Assembly: GCF_019297835.1 (NCBI RefSeq)
Contig: NZ_CP079203.1
Span: 1,647,001 to 1,711,000 of the forward strand
Origin: Sphingomonas sanguinis
GTDB lineage: Bacteria > Pseudomonadota > Alphaproteobacteria > Sphingomonadales > Sphingomonadaceae
DNA length: 64,000 nt
Direction: 5' to 3'
This document shows, piece after piece, positions 35,708-43,734 of this stretch. The position numbers and the translations under genes are program-made. A model generated the notes under the pieces. The model had not been told where the DNA came from and did not search any database. It saw nothing but the letters and a program-made list of their open reading frames with translations. Each line of letters opens with the position of its first letter. Position 1 is the stretch's first letter.

Positions 35708-35770
35708 CCCCTCCACCACCGGGCTTCGCCCGGCGGCCCCCCTCCCCAAGCATCGCTTGGGGAGGAACGG
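35708..35770. repeat. Short double palindrome
   Basis: ccaccgggcttcgcccggcgg and cctccccaagcatcgcttgggg with agg form two adjacent perfect hairpins between yebC and ruvC. Sequence differs from families A-E. Confidence 0.7.
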
Positions 35771-35773
35771 GGT

Positions 35774-36517
35774 TTAGCCCAGCTTTTCCATCACTTCGTC
35801 GGAGACTTCGTAATTGCCCCAGACGGTCTGGACGTCGTCGTCATCGTCCAGCGTATCGATCAGCTTGAACAGCGTCGCCGCCGCCGCTTCGTCGACCGAG
35901 ACCATGGTCTGCGGACGCCAGGCGAGCTTGGCGCCTTCGGCCTCACCCAGCACCGGCTCCAGCGCCTTGGCGACTTCGTGAAGATCACCCTGCGCGGTCC
36001 AGATTTCGTGGCCATCCTCCGACGAGGTCACATCCTCCGCCCCCGCTTCCAAGGCCGCCTCGAACACCTTTTCGGCGTCGCCCGCGCTGGCGGGATAGTT
36101 GATCAGGCCCATCCGGTCGAAGCCGTGGCTGACCGAGCCGCCCGCGCCCAGATTGCCGCCATTCTTCGACACCGCGGTGCGCACGTTCGTCGCGGTGCGG
36201 TTGCGATTGTCGGTCAGCGCCTCGATGATCAGGCTGACGCCGCCGGGGCCGAAGCCTTCATAGCGGACTTCTTCGTAATTCTCCCCGTCGCCGCGCGAGG
36301 CCTTGTCGATGGCGCGCGCGATATTGTCCTTGGGCATCGAGGCCGCCTTGGCCGCGTTGACCGCGGCGCGCAGACGCGGGTTCATGTCCGGGTCGGGCGT
36401 GCCCATCTTCGCCGCCACGGTGATTTCGCGGGAAAGCTTGGAAAATGCTGCCGAGCGCTTCTTATCCTGCGCGCCCTTGCGGTGCATGATGTTCTTGAAT
36501 TTGCTGTGGCCTGCCAT
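35774..36517 (-). CDS. yebC: YebC/PmpR family transcriptional regulator / translation factor
   Basis: 247 aa, full length. The N-terminus [20 protein letters not shown] is diagnostic, with [20 protein letters not shown] and [20 protein letters not shown] following. YebC proteins have been described as DNA-binding regulators and, more recently, as factors relieving ribosome stalling. The place upstream of ruvC is the standard one. Confidence 0.96.
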   Translation of the reverse strand: MAGHSKFKNIMHRKGAQDKKRSAAFSKLSREITVAAKMGTPDPDMNPRLRAAVNAAKAASMPKDNIARAIDKASRGDGENYEEVRYEGFGPGGVSLIIEALTDNRNRTATNVRTAVSKNGGNLGAGGSVSHGFDRMGLINYPASAGDAEKVFEAALEAGAEDVTSSEDGHEIWTAQGDLHEVAKALEPVLGEAEGAKLAWRPQTMVSVDEAAAATLFKLIDTLDDDDDVQTVWGNYEVSDEVMEKLG

Positions 36518-36544
36518 CGGTGCCTCTTGAGATGATCGGGCTCT

Positions 36545-37084
36545 TTACGACTGCCCAAGGGCCTTTGCCAACCCGTCGATCTTCGCCTCCAGCGTATCGA
36601 GCCGTTCGGTGACGGCGTTGTCCAGCTTGTGGTGCAGCCGCAATATGTCGATCTCGGCGCGCAAATTGGTGCGATAGTCGAGGCTCGCCGCCAGCCGGTC
36701 CTTCGCCGATTGCCGGTTCTGGCTCATCATGATGACCGGCGCCTGAATCGCCGCCAGCGTCGAGAGCATCAGGTTGAGGAAGATATACGGGTACGGATCG
36801 AACGCCATGCCGAAATGGCTGAGCACGTCCGAGTTGAGCAGCATCCACCCCAGCAGGATCACCGAAAAAGTGATGATGAAGCCCCAGCTGCCGCCGATCG
36901 CCGCCACCCGGTCCGCCAGCTTCTCGCCCCAGGTCGAGGTTTCGTCCGCGACATCGGCGGCGTCGCGCGCGCTGAGCTGGCCCGACTCGATATCGGCGAT
37001 GACCTGGGCTTCCTCCTCGTCCAGTTCGTGCGCGGGCTTGCCGAGCGTGCGGCGGGCGATTTCGGCAGCGGTCGACAGGGCCAT
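36545..37084 (-). CDS. DUF1003 family membrane protein
   Basis: 179 aa. A cytoplasmic N-terminal region (about 1-60), two membrane helices (WGFIITFSVILLGWMLLN and IFLNLMLSTLAAIQAPVIMM), then QNRQSAKDRLAASLDYRTNL and a C-terminal coiled coil ending LDTLEAKIDGLAKAL. This is the DUF1003 pattern; the role is unknown. It is divergent from the HerA-like ATPase gene with a 69-bp shared promoter region. Confidence 0.88.
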   Translation of the reverse strand: MALSTAAEIARRTLGKPAHELDEEEAQVIADIESGQLSARDAADVADETSTWGEKLADRVAAIGGSWGFIITFSVILLGWMLLNSDVLSHFGMAFDPYPYIFLNLMLSTLAAIQAPVIMMSQNRQSAKDRLAASLDYRTNLRAEIDILRLHHKLDNAVTERLDTLEAKIDGLAKALGQS

Positions 37085-37153
37085 GGGCTTGGCGCTCCTC
37101 GTGAGGAATCAAATGCCTTGCTCCTTGGGGCGTTGATCGGCCAAACGCCAGTC

Positions 37154-38617
37154 ATGACGGTACGCGTGGATATGGGAACCGATGAGCGCGGCTCGTCGGT
37201 GCCGATCGATCTTGAGGAACTGCTGGCGACCCGCCTGCTGGTGCAGGGCAATTCGGGGTCGGGAAAGTCGCATCTGCTGCGCCGCCTGCTGGAGAAATCG
37301 GCGGGCCAGGTGCAACAGGTGGTCATCGACCCCGAGGGCGATTTCGTCACCCTGTCCAAGGCTTACGGCCATGTCGTGATCGAGGCGGGCGACTATGCCG
37401 AGCGGGAGGTCGGGCGCTTCGCCTCGCGGATTCGCGAGCACCGCGCCTCGGTGGTGCTCAGCCTGGAGGGGCTGGAGATCGAGGGCCAGATGCGCTGCGC
37501 CGCGACGTTCCTCAACGCCCTGTTCGATGCGCCGCGCGAGCATTGGTATCCCGCGCTGGTCGTCGTCGACGAGGCACAGCTCTTCGCCCCCACCACCGGC
37601 GGCGAAGTGACCGAGGAAGTCCGCCGCGCCTCGCTGTCCGCGATGACCAATTTGATGTGTCGCGGGCGCAAGCGCGGGCTGGCGGGGGTGATCGCCACCC
37701 AGCGACTCGCCAAGCTCGCCAAGAATGTCGCGGCGGAGGCGTCCAACTTCCTGATGGGCCGCACCTTCCTCGACATCGACATGGCGCGCGCCGCCGATCT
37801 GCTCGGCATGGAGCGGCGACAGGCCGATTCGATCCGCGATCTGGCGCGCGGCACCTTCCTGGCGCTCGGCCCCGCCGTTTCGCGGCGGCCGATCACGGTG
37901 AAGATCGGCGCGGTGGAAACATCGGCGCGGTCGGGCAGCCCCAAGCTGACCCCCCTGCCCGACGCCCCGCCGCCGGACTTGCAGGAACTGCTCTTCGCGC
38001 CGGTCGAGGAAGCGCCGACCCTGCCCATGACCTTCGACCCGCGCCCGCGCCGGGTGCCCGCCGAAGAGCTGATGGCCGATCTCGGCCGCCCGCCCCTACC
38101 AACCACCGCCGCGCCGCCCGCGCCCGAGATGGACGAGGCCGAGGTCGAGGCGATCTACGAACAGGTGCTGCGCGCCATCGTCGAGGACCCCGAATCGACC
38201 TTCCGCCCCGCCTCTGTCCTGTTCCAGGATTTCCAGGTGCGCTGCCGGATGGCGGGCCTCGCCCGGCCGCCGCTCGACCTGAACGGCTTTGCGCGGCGAC
38301 TGTCCTGCGCGCGGGCGGGGATTTTCGACGTCAACGATCCCGACTGGCAGGAAGCGCTGGCGCTGGCCGCGATGCTGCCCGACGACATGCTGGGCGCGTT
38401 CCTGTTGGTGGCACGGGCCGCGCGGGAGGGCCTGCCCTGCCCGCCGGATACCAAGATCGCCGAGACGTACGGGACCAGCTCGCTGGGCCGGGTGAAGCGG
38501 CTGATCGCCTATATCGAGAGCCGCGACCTGTTCGTGTGCCGTACCGACCTGACGGGCAAGCGGTCGATCACGATTCCGCGACTGGGGTGGACGACCCAGG
38601 CGGCGGAGATGGGGTGA
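37154..38617 (+). CDS. HerA/DUF87-type ATPase
   Basis: 487 aa. A RecA-fold AAA ATPase with Walker A GNSGSGKS (residues 32-39), Walker B LVVVDEAQLFAP (Asp139, Glu140) and SNFLMGRTFLDIDMARAADL further on; the second half (about 330-487) is helical and seems to hold a winged-helix-like region ending TDLTGKRSITIPRLGW. HerA-like ATPases translocate DNA and often work with NurA nuclease or other partners, none of which is adjacent. The fold assignment is solid; the process is not. Confidence 0.82.
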   Translation: MTVRVDMGTDERGSSVPIDLEELLATRLLVQGNSGSGKSHLLRRLLEKSAGQVQQVVIDPEGDFVTLSKAYGHVVIEAGDYAEREVGRFASRIREHRASVVLSLEGLEIEGQMRCAATFLNALFDAPREHWYPALVVVDEAQLFAPTTGGEVTEEVRRASLSAMTNLMCRGRKRGLAGVIATQRLAKLAKNVAAEASNFLMGRTFLDIDMARAADLLGMERRQADSIRDLARGTFLALGPAVSRRPITVKIGAVETSARSGSPKLTPLPDAPPPDLQELLFAPVEEAPTLPMTFDPRPRRVPAEELMADLGRPPLPTTAAPPAPEMDEAEVEAIYEQVLRAIVEDPESTFRPASVLFQDFQVRCRMAGLARPPLDLNGFARRLSCARAGIFDVNDPDWQEALALAAMLPDDMLGAFLLVARAAREGLPCPPDTKIAETYGTSSLGRVKRLIAYIESRDLFVCRTDLTGKRSITIPRLGWTTQAAEMG

Positions 38618-38625
38618 GGGTTTCC

Positions 38626-38656
38626 CTTGGCCTTTGGCTTCGCTCAGGCGGAACGG
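38626..38656. repeat. Family C half-unit, left flank
   Basis: cttggcctttggcttcgctc..aggcggaacgg, a single family C unit. Its inverted mate is 405 bp to the right at 39061-39090 instead of the usual ~30-50 bp. Confidence 0.75.
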
Positions 38657-38719
38657 ATACAAGCGAATAGAATATCCGCAAATTCCGCCTCCACATCGAA
38701 TGTTCAGCCATCGCAAATG

Positions 38720-38989
38720 TCAGGTCGACATCGCAATCCATAGCGCACGAAAACCAGTGAAGATCAATATCAGAACGCCTACCGCACCGGCCGTGGCAAA
38801 AACCCCGACGCCACACCAAAAGACATAGGGCCTGCCAGACCTCGTAATTGGCCGCACGGGTTGCCTCGAAGGGATTTCTTCATTCAGCCAAGCCGGAATG
38901 AGATGAAACGCGCTGACGAAGATCAAAGCCCCAGCTAAAAAGATACTTTGACGCAACGCTGCCACCCGCTTGGCTCGTTCCCATTCCAT
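38720..38989 (-). CDS. Small two-helix membrane protein between separated family C repeats
   Basis: 89 aa. Predicted membrane helices SIFLAGALIFVSAFHLIPAW (about 15-34) and VGVFATAGAVGVLILIFTGF (about 61-80), with a polar loop containing RQPVRPITRSGRPY between. Base composition is noticeably less GC-rich than the neighbouring genes, suggesting a different origin. No family recognised. It is the only credible frame between the HerA-like gene and gapR. Confidence 0.6.
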   Translation of the reverse strand: MEWERAKRVAALRQSIFLAGALIFVSAFHLIPAWLNEEIPSRQPVRPITRSGRPYVFWCGVGVFATAGAVGVLILIFTGFRALWIAMST

Positions 38990-39060
38990 GATGACCGCAA
39001 GGCTTCAGAAAGTCCATTGGCGCGAACGATCACCGTGAAAAAGCGTTCAAAGCACCACCC

Positions 39061-39090
39061 CCGTTCAGCCTGAGCGAAGTCGAAGGCCAC
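39061..39090. repeat. Family C half-unit, right flank
   Basis: ccgttcagcctgagcgaagt..cgaaggccac, inverted relative to the unit at 38626-38656. Confidence 0.85.
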
Positions 39091-39111
39091 GCCCCACCGC
39101 CCGTCACAATC

Positions 39112-39147
39112 AAAAAGGGCGGAGGAGCCACCAGCCCCGCCGCCCTT
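39112..39147 (-). terminator. Rho-independent terminator of gapR
   Basis: On the minus strand AAGGGCGG and CCGCCCTT flank a 17-base loop and run into TTTTTG, about 25 bases after the gapR stop. Confidence 0.75.
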
Positions 39148-39172
39148 CACATCTCCGAACCCGAAACCGGGA

Positions 39173-39433
39173 TCAGATCATGCCCAGCGCTTTCATATAC
39201 ACTTCGAGGATCGCTTCCTCTTCCTGATACTCTTCGCGCTTCTTCTTGCGGATAGCCATGATCTTCTTGATCGCCTTAGGGTCGTACCCGCGCGCCTTGG
39301 CTTCGGCGAAGACATCCTTGATGTCGTCCGAAATACCCTTCTTCTCTTCTTCCAGCCGCTCGGCCCGCTCGATCAGCAGGCGCAGCTCGTCGGCCGTCAC
39401 ATTGCCGCTGCTGTCGAAATTCTCGTCCGCCAT
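39173..39433 (-). CDS. gapR: Nucleoid-associated protein GapR (DUF2312)
   Basis: 86 aa, small and charged. [40 protein letters not shown] and the C-terminal EVYMKAL are the GapR signature. In Caulobacter GapR binds overtwisted DNA ahead of polymerases and stimulates topoisomerases, and it is conserved in alphaproteobacteria. The start at 39433 ([10 protein letters not shown]) is chosen because upstream residues are not GapR-like. It has its own terminator. Confidence 0.93.
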   Translation of the reverse strand: MADENFDSSGNVTADELRLLIERAERLEEEKKGISDDIKDVFAEAKARGYDPKAIKKIMAIRKKKREEYQEEEAILEVYMKALGMI

Positions 39434-39575
39434 TCTTCCAACCCTTAAAAAATCCGGTTCGCTCCCAGGAACCCGCCGCCACGACTCGGCCCCCACCAAA
39501 GGGCAAGGTCGGTCCGGCGCGGATGTCGGGATCGCTGGCGGTCTAGGCGGTTCCGCGCCGTCGCTCAAGCGGGCG

Positions 39576-39878
39576 TTAACGGTTCTTCTTCACGCTTTCG
39601 GCCATGCGCGCCAGCTGCTCCGGCGTGGCCTCGGCCTGATGCTCGGCCTTCCACTGGTCATAGGGCATGCCGTAGATCGCGGCCCGCGCGGTCGCCTTGT
39701 CGACGCCCGCCGCCTCGCCCACCCAGTCGGACAGGCAGTTGCGGCAAAAGCCCGCCAGCCCCATCAGGTCGACATTCTGCGCATCCGTACGGTGGCGCAA
39801 ATGCATCACCAGCCGACGAAACGCCGCCGCAGCCGCCGCGTCATCGATTGCATTCAACGCATCCAGCGTATCGCTCAT
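39576..39878 (-). CDS. DUF1244 family protein
   Basis: 100 aa. The family core [37 protein letters not shown] with a Cys pair, and [16 protein letters not shown] is intact. DUF1244 proteins are small, probably helical, widespread in alpha- and gammaproteobacteria and of unknown function. It is divergent from pyk across ~70 bp. Confidence 0.9.
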   Translation of the reverse strand: MSDTLDALNAIDDAAAAAAFRRLVMHLRHRTDAQNVDLMGLAGFCRNCLSDWVGEAAGVDKATARAAIYGMPYDQWKAEHQAEATPEQLARMAESVKKNR

Positions 39879-39950
39879 ATTCGTCGCTCCTAGGTTGATC
39901 GTAACGCATTAGGCTTTAGGACACTGGCCGCAAAGAAGCAGGATGTGAAC

Positions 39951-41420
39951 ATGACCAAGGCCCTCCCCCCGCGTTCGCGCAAAGTCCGCGTCCTCGCCAC
40001 GCTCGGCCCGGCCAGCAGCGATCCCGAGACGATCGCCACCCTGTTTCAGGCTGGCGCCGACGCCTTCCGAATCAATATGAGCCATGGCGACCAGCAGTCG
40101 AAGATTCCGCTGATCAAGGCGATCCGCGGCCTGGAGGAGCGGTTCGGCCGCCCGACTACCATCCTGGCCGATCTTCAGGGCCCGAAGCTGCGCGTCGGCA
40201 AGTTCGCCGAGGGCAAGATCATGCTGGAAACCGGCAGCACCTTCATCCTCGATCGCGATCCGACGCCGGGCGACGCGACCCGTGTCGAGCTGCCGCACAA
40301 GGAAATCTTCGCCGCGATCGAACCGGGTGCGCGCCTGCTGCTCGACGACGGCAAGCTGGTGCTGCGCGTCGCCTTCCATGACGCGGACAAGATCACCACG
40401 CTGGTCGAGGTCGGCGGTGCGCTGTCGAACAACAAGGGGCTGAACGTCCCCGACGTCGTGCTGCCCATGGCCGCGCTGACCGAGAAGGACCGTTCGGACC
40501 TGGCCTTTGCGGTCGAGCAGGGCGTGGACTGGATCGCCTTGTCCTTCGTTCAGCGCCCCGAGGACCTGATGGAGGCGCGCGGCCTCATCAAGGGGCGCGC
40601 CGCGCTCCTCGCCAAGATCGAGAAGCCGCAGGCGATCGACCGCCTGGAAGAGATCGTCGAGCAGTGCGACGGCGTGATGGTCGCGCGCGGCGACCTGGGC
40701 GTCGAACTGCCGCCCCAGGCGGTGCCGCCGCTCCAGAAGCGCATCGTCGAGGTGTCGCGCCGCATGGGGCGCCCGGTGGTGGTCGCGACGCAGATGCTTG
40801 AATCGATGATTCAGAGCCCCTCGCCCACCCGCGCCGAAGTATCGGACGTGGCGACCGCCATATACGACGGCGCCGACGCGATCATGCTGTCGGCCGAGTC
40901 GGCGGCGGGGTCCTGGCCGGTCGAGTCGGTCGCGATGATGAACGCGATCGGCGTGTCGGTGGAAAACGACCCCGGCCATGGCGACCGCGTCCACTTCACC
41001 GCGATGACCCCCGATCCGACCACCGCCGACGCACTGGCCGAGGCCGCCGCGCGGATCACCGACACCGTGTCGGCCAAGGCGATCATCTGCTTCACCACCA
41101 GCGGCTCGACCGCGCGCCGCATCGCGCGCGAGCGTCCCTCGGTGCCGCTGCTGGTCCTGACGCCGCAGCTGGAGACGGCCCGTCGCCTGGGCCTGCTTTG
41201 GGGCGCTCACGCGGTCCACACCCGCGACGTCGAATCCTTCGAGGAAATGGTCGCCAAGTCCAAGCGCATGGCGCTGCGCCACGGTATCGCCGAGGCGGGC
41301 AACCAGGTCGTGCTGATGGCGGGCGTCCCCTTCCGCACGCCGGGGTCGACCAACGTGCTGCACGTCACCCGCATCATGGGCGACGAACTGGCCAATTACG
41401 GGGACCGCAGCGAGGCGTAA
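39951..41420 (+). CDS. pyk: Pyruvate kinase
   Basis: 489 aa. Final glycolytic / Entner-Doudoroff step, PEP + ADP to pyruvate + ATP. Key stretches: RVLATLGPASSDPETIATLF, FRINMSHGD, catalytic Lys in LLAKIEKPQAID, VARGDLGVELP and MLESMIQSPSPTRAEVSDVA. The C-terminal allosteric domain is complete. The ATG at 39951 has AGGA 7 bases upstream; a GTG two codons earlier is less likely. A good terminator follows, so it is monocistronic. Confidence 0.97.
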   Translation: MTKALPPRSRKVRVLATLGPASSDPETIATLFQAGADAFRINMSHGDQQSKIPLIKAIRGLEERFGRPTTILADLQGPKLRVGKFAEGKIMLETGSTFILDRDPTPGDATRVELPHKEIFAAIEPGARLLLDDGKLVLRVAFHDADKITTLVEVGGALSNNKGLNVPDVVLPMAALTEKDRSDLAFAVEQGVDWIALSFVQRPEDLMEARGLIKGRAALLAKIEKPQAIDRLEEIVEQCDGVMVARGDLGVELPPQAVPPLQKRIVEVSRRMGRPVVVATQMLESMIQSPSPTRAEVSDVATAIYDGADAIMLSAESAAGSWPVESVAMMNAIGVSVENDPGHGDRVHFTAMTPDPTTADALAEAAARITDTVSAKAIICFTTSGSTARRIARERPSVPLLVLTPQLETARRLGLLWGAHAVHTRDVESFEEMVAKSKRMALRHGIAEAGNQVVLMAGVPFRTPGSTNVLHVTRIMGDELANYGDRSEA

Positions 41421-41439
41421 GCCTTTCGTCCGGAACAGG

Positions 41440-41476
41440 AAGGGCGGCGGCGCGAAAGCGTTGGCCGCCTTTTTTG
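41440..41476 (+). terminator. Rho-independent terminator of pyk
   Basis: agGGCGGC and GCCGCC enclose a ~13-base loop and are followed by TTTTTTT, 20 bases past the pyk stop. Confidence 0.9.
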
Positions 41477-41516
41477 TATCCGGTGCCGATAAGATGAACT
41501 TTCGGTGGGCAAGACC

Positions 41517-42077
41517 ATGATCCCTTATCTCGATAGCCGCCCCGACCTCGCCACTACCCGCCTGTCGCTGCGGCGTCCGACCGAGCGTGATGGGGAGGCG
41601 ATCATCTCCATCGTCGGGGACTGGGACGTCGCACGCCGTCTGGCCCGCGTGCCGCACCCTTATGGGCCGGATGATGCGTGCTTCTTTCTGGAGCGGGTCG
41701 TGCCCGCCGAATGGGTATGGGCGATAACGCTGCGGGGCGAGGACCGGCTGATCGGTGCGGTCGGCCTGACCCCGGAGGAGGAGACCGCGGAGCTGGGCTA
41801 TTGGCTGTCCCCGGCCCATTGGAGGCGAGGAATAGCGACCGAAGCAGCGCGGGCGGTCGTGGGTTTTGGATTCGAGCATGTTGGGCTTGCTCGCCTGACC
41901 TCAGGCTATTTCGAGGACAATCCCGCGTCGGGTCGGGTGCTTACCAAGCTCGGTTTTGTCGAGGCGGGCCGCGTCATGCGCTCCTGCGTCGCCGTCGGCG
42001 GCGAAGTTCCGTCCGTACGGATGAGCCTGAAGCCCTTTTCCTCCCCTGCAAAGGGAGGTGGCGGCCCGAAGGCCTGA
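41517..42077 (+). CDS. GNAT-family N-acetyltransferase (RimJ/RimL-like)
   Basis: 186 aa. The acetyl-CoA fold is seen in LATTRLSLRRPTERDGEAII, LGYWLSPAHWRRGIATEAAR (Q/RxxGxG/A-type pyrophosphate loop) and LTSGYFEDNPASGRVLTKLG. Substrate unknown; the closest type is ribosomal-protein or antibiotic acetyltransferases of the RimJ group. The final ~13 residues (FSSPAKGGGGPKA) are encoded by the family A repeat, whose insertion seems to have replaced or extended the original terminus. Start uncertain; a GTG lies four codons upstream. Confidence 0.82.
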   Translation: MIPYLDSRPDLATTRLSLRRPTERDGEAIISIVGDWDVARRLARVPHPYGPDDACFFLERVVPAEWVWAITLRGEDRLIGAVGLTPEEETAELGYWLSPAHWRRGIATEAARAVVGFGFEHVGLARLTSGYFEDNPASGRVLTKLGFVEAGRVMRSCVAVGGEVPSVRMSLKPFSSPAKGGGGPKA

Positions 42078-42155
42078 CGGAGGGGTGTCGCGCTATCGAG
42101 AGTGGGATACCCCTCCACCATGCCGCGCATGATCGCCCTCCCCTTGCAGGGGAGG
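42040..42155. repeat. Intergenic palindromic doublet, family A (overlaps the GNAT 3' end)
   Basis: cctcccctgcaaagggaggt..ggcggcccgaaggcctgacgg and cccctccaccatgccgcgca..tgatcgccctccccttgcagg; its first 38 bp are coding. Confidence 0.88.
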
Positions 42156-42174
42156 AATTCGAGAGGCCCATGAC

Positions 42175-42209
42175 AAAAGGGGCGGGCACCTCGCGATGCC
42201 CGCCCCCTT
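42175..42209 (-). terminator. Rho-independent terminator of the lpdA end of the TCA cluster
   Basis: On the minus strand GGGGCGGGCA and TGCCCGCCCC enclose an 8-base loop and run into TTTTGTC, about 22 bases after the lpdA stop. Confidence 0.9.
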
Positions 42210-42230
42210 CGTTCGTCCGGCGATAGCCGA

Positions 42231-43625
42231 TCAGATGTGGATCGGCTTGCCCTGCACCGCCATGGCGGCTTCCTTGAGCGCCTCGGCATGGGTCGGGTGG
42301 GCGTGGCAGGTGTACGCGATGTCTTCCGACGTCGCGCCGAACTCCATCGCCTGCGCGGCCTGCGCGATCATCGTGCCCGCGAGGCTCGAGATGATCCACA
42401 CGCCCAGCACGCGGTCGGTCTTGGCGTCGGCGATGACCTTCACGAAGCCGTCGGTGTCGCGGTTGGTCTTGGCGCGGCTGTTCGCCATGAAGGGGAACTT
42501 GCCGACCTTCACTTCGCCCTTTTCCTTGGCGGCTTCTTCCGACAGGCCGACACCGGCGATCTCGGGCATGGTGTAGACGACGCTGGGGATGACGTCGTGG
42601 TTCACGATGCCGGTCTGGCCCGCGATGTTCTCGGCCACCGCGACGCCTTCGTCCTCGGCCTTGTGCGCGAGCATCAGGCCGGGTGCCACGTCGCCGATCG
42701 CCCAGACGCCGTCGACATTGGTCGCGAAGTCATGGTCGATCTCGACCTGGCCACGGCCGTTCAGCTTCACGCCGGCCGCTTCGAGGTTCAGGCCATCGGT
42801 GTTGGGCTTGCGGCCGATCGCGACCAGCACGGCGTCGGCCGACAGCGTTTCCGCCGCACCGCCAGCCGCCGGTTCGACCGACACGGTCGCGCGGTCGCCC
42901 TCGACGGTGACGCCGGTCACCTTGGTCGAGGTCTTCAGCTCCATGCCCTGCTTCTTGAACAGCTTGGCCGATTCCCTGCGGACCTCGCCATCGAAGCCCG
43001 GCAGGATCTGGTCGAGATATTCGACGACCGTGACCTTGGCCCCGAGACGACGCCAGACCGAGCCCAGCTCCAGTCCGATCACACCGCCGCCGATGACGAC
43101 GAGATGTTCCGGCACCTTCGGCAGCGCCAGCGCGCCGGTCGAGTCGACGACGACCTTCTGGTCGATTGCGACGCCCGGCAGCGGGGTCACGACCGAGCCC
43201 GTCGCGATCACGATATCGCGCGCGGTGACGGTCTGGTCGCCGACCTTGACCGTGCTCGAATCCTGGAACGCGGCCTTCCCCTTCAGCCAGGTGACCTTGT
43301 TCTTCTTGAACAGATATTCGATGCCGCCGGTCAGCTCGCCGACCGCCTTGGCCTTTTCGGCATGCATCTGGTCGAGGTTGAGCTTGGCGCCCTCGATCTC
43401 GACACCGAACTTGGCCAGCGCGCCGTGGCTCGCTTCTTCGAACAGCTCGGACGCGTGCAGCAGTGCCTTAGACGGGATGCAGCCGACATTGAGGCAGGTA
43501 CCGCCCAGCGTCTCGCGCGCTTCGGCGCATGCGGTCTTCAGGCCCAACTGCGCCGCGCGGATCGCCGCGACATAGCCGCCGGGGCCAGCGCCGATCACCA
43601 GGACGTCATAGTCATACTCAGCCAT
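42231..43625 (-). CDS. lpdA: Dihydrolipoyl dehydrogenase (E3)
   Basis: 464 aa flavoprotein that reoxidises dihydrolipoyl groups of the 2-oxoglutarate dehydrogenase complex. N-terminal FAD motif VLVIGAGPGGYVAAIRAAQL, redox disulphide Cys44/Cys49 in GGTCLNVGCIPSKAL, NAD-binding VIGGGVIGLELGSVWRRLG, and the C-terminal catalytic HAHPTHAEAL. It closes the sucD-sucA-sucB-lpdA run and is followed by a terminator. The 109-bp gap to sucB holds small palindromes. Confidence 0.97.
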   Translation of the reverse strand: MAEYDYDVLVIGAGPGGYVAAIRAAQLGLKTACAEARETLGGTCLNVGCIPSKALLHASELFEEASHGALAKFGVEIEGAKLNLDQMHAEKAKAVGELTGGIEYLFKKNKVTWLKGKAAFQDSSTVKVGDQTVTARDIVIATGSVVTPLPGVAIDQKVVVDSTGALALPKVPEHLVVIGGGVIGLELGSVWRRLGAKVTVVEYLDQILPGFDGEVRRESAKLFKKQGMELKTSTKVTGVTVEGDRATVSVEPAAGGAAETLSADAVLVAIGRKPNTDGLNLEAAGVKLNGRGQVEIDHDFATNVDGVWAIGDVAPGLMLAHKAEDEGVAVAENIAGQTGIVNHDVIPSVVYTMPEIAGVGLSEEAAKEKGEVKVGKFPFMANSRAKTNRDTDGFVKVIADAKTDRVLGVWIISSLAGTMIAQAAQAMEFGATSEDIAYTCHAHPTHAEALKEAAMAVQGKPIHI

Positions 43626-43734
43626 TTGTCTCTCCCGTTCCCCGGCTCTCGGGGTCCAGCCTGCGGGCGCACCCGCCTGTCACAGCAAGGACGGACCCTC
43701 GACCGTTCGAGGGCCCGTATAGATCACAAAGCGA

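Noticed and set aside
12153..38617. SIR2 plus HerA as an anti-phage pair
   Set aside because: The sirtuin has a CobB-type zinc ribbon and the HerA-like ATPase is 25 kb away in a different context, so they do not form the known SIR2-HerA operon.
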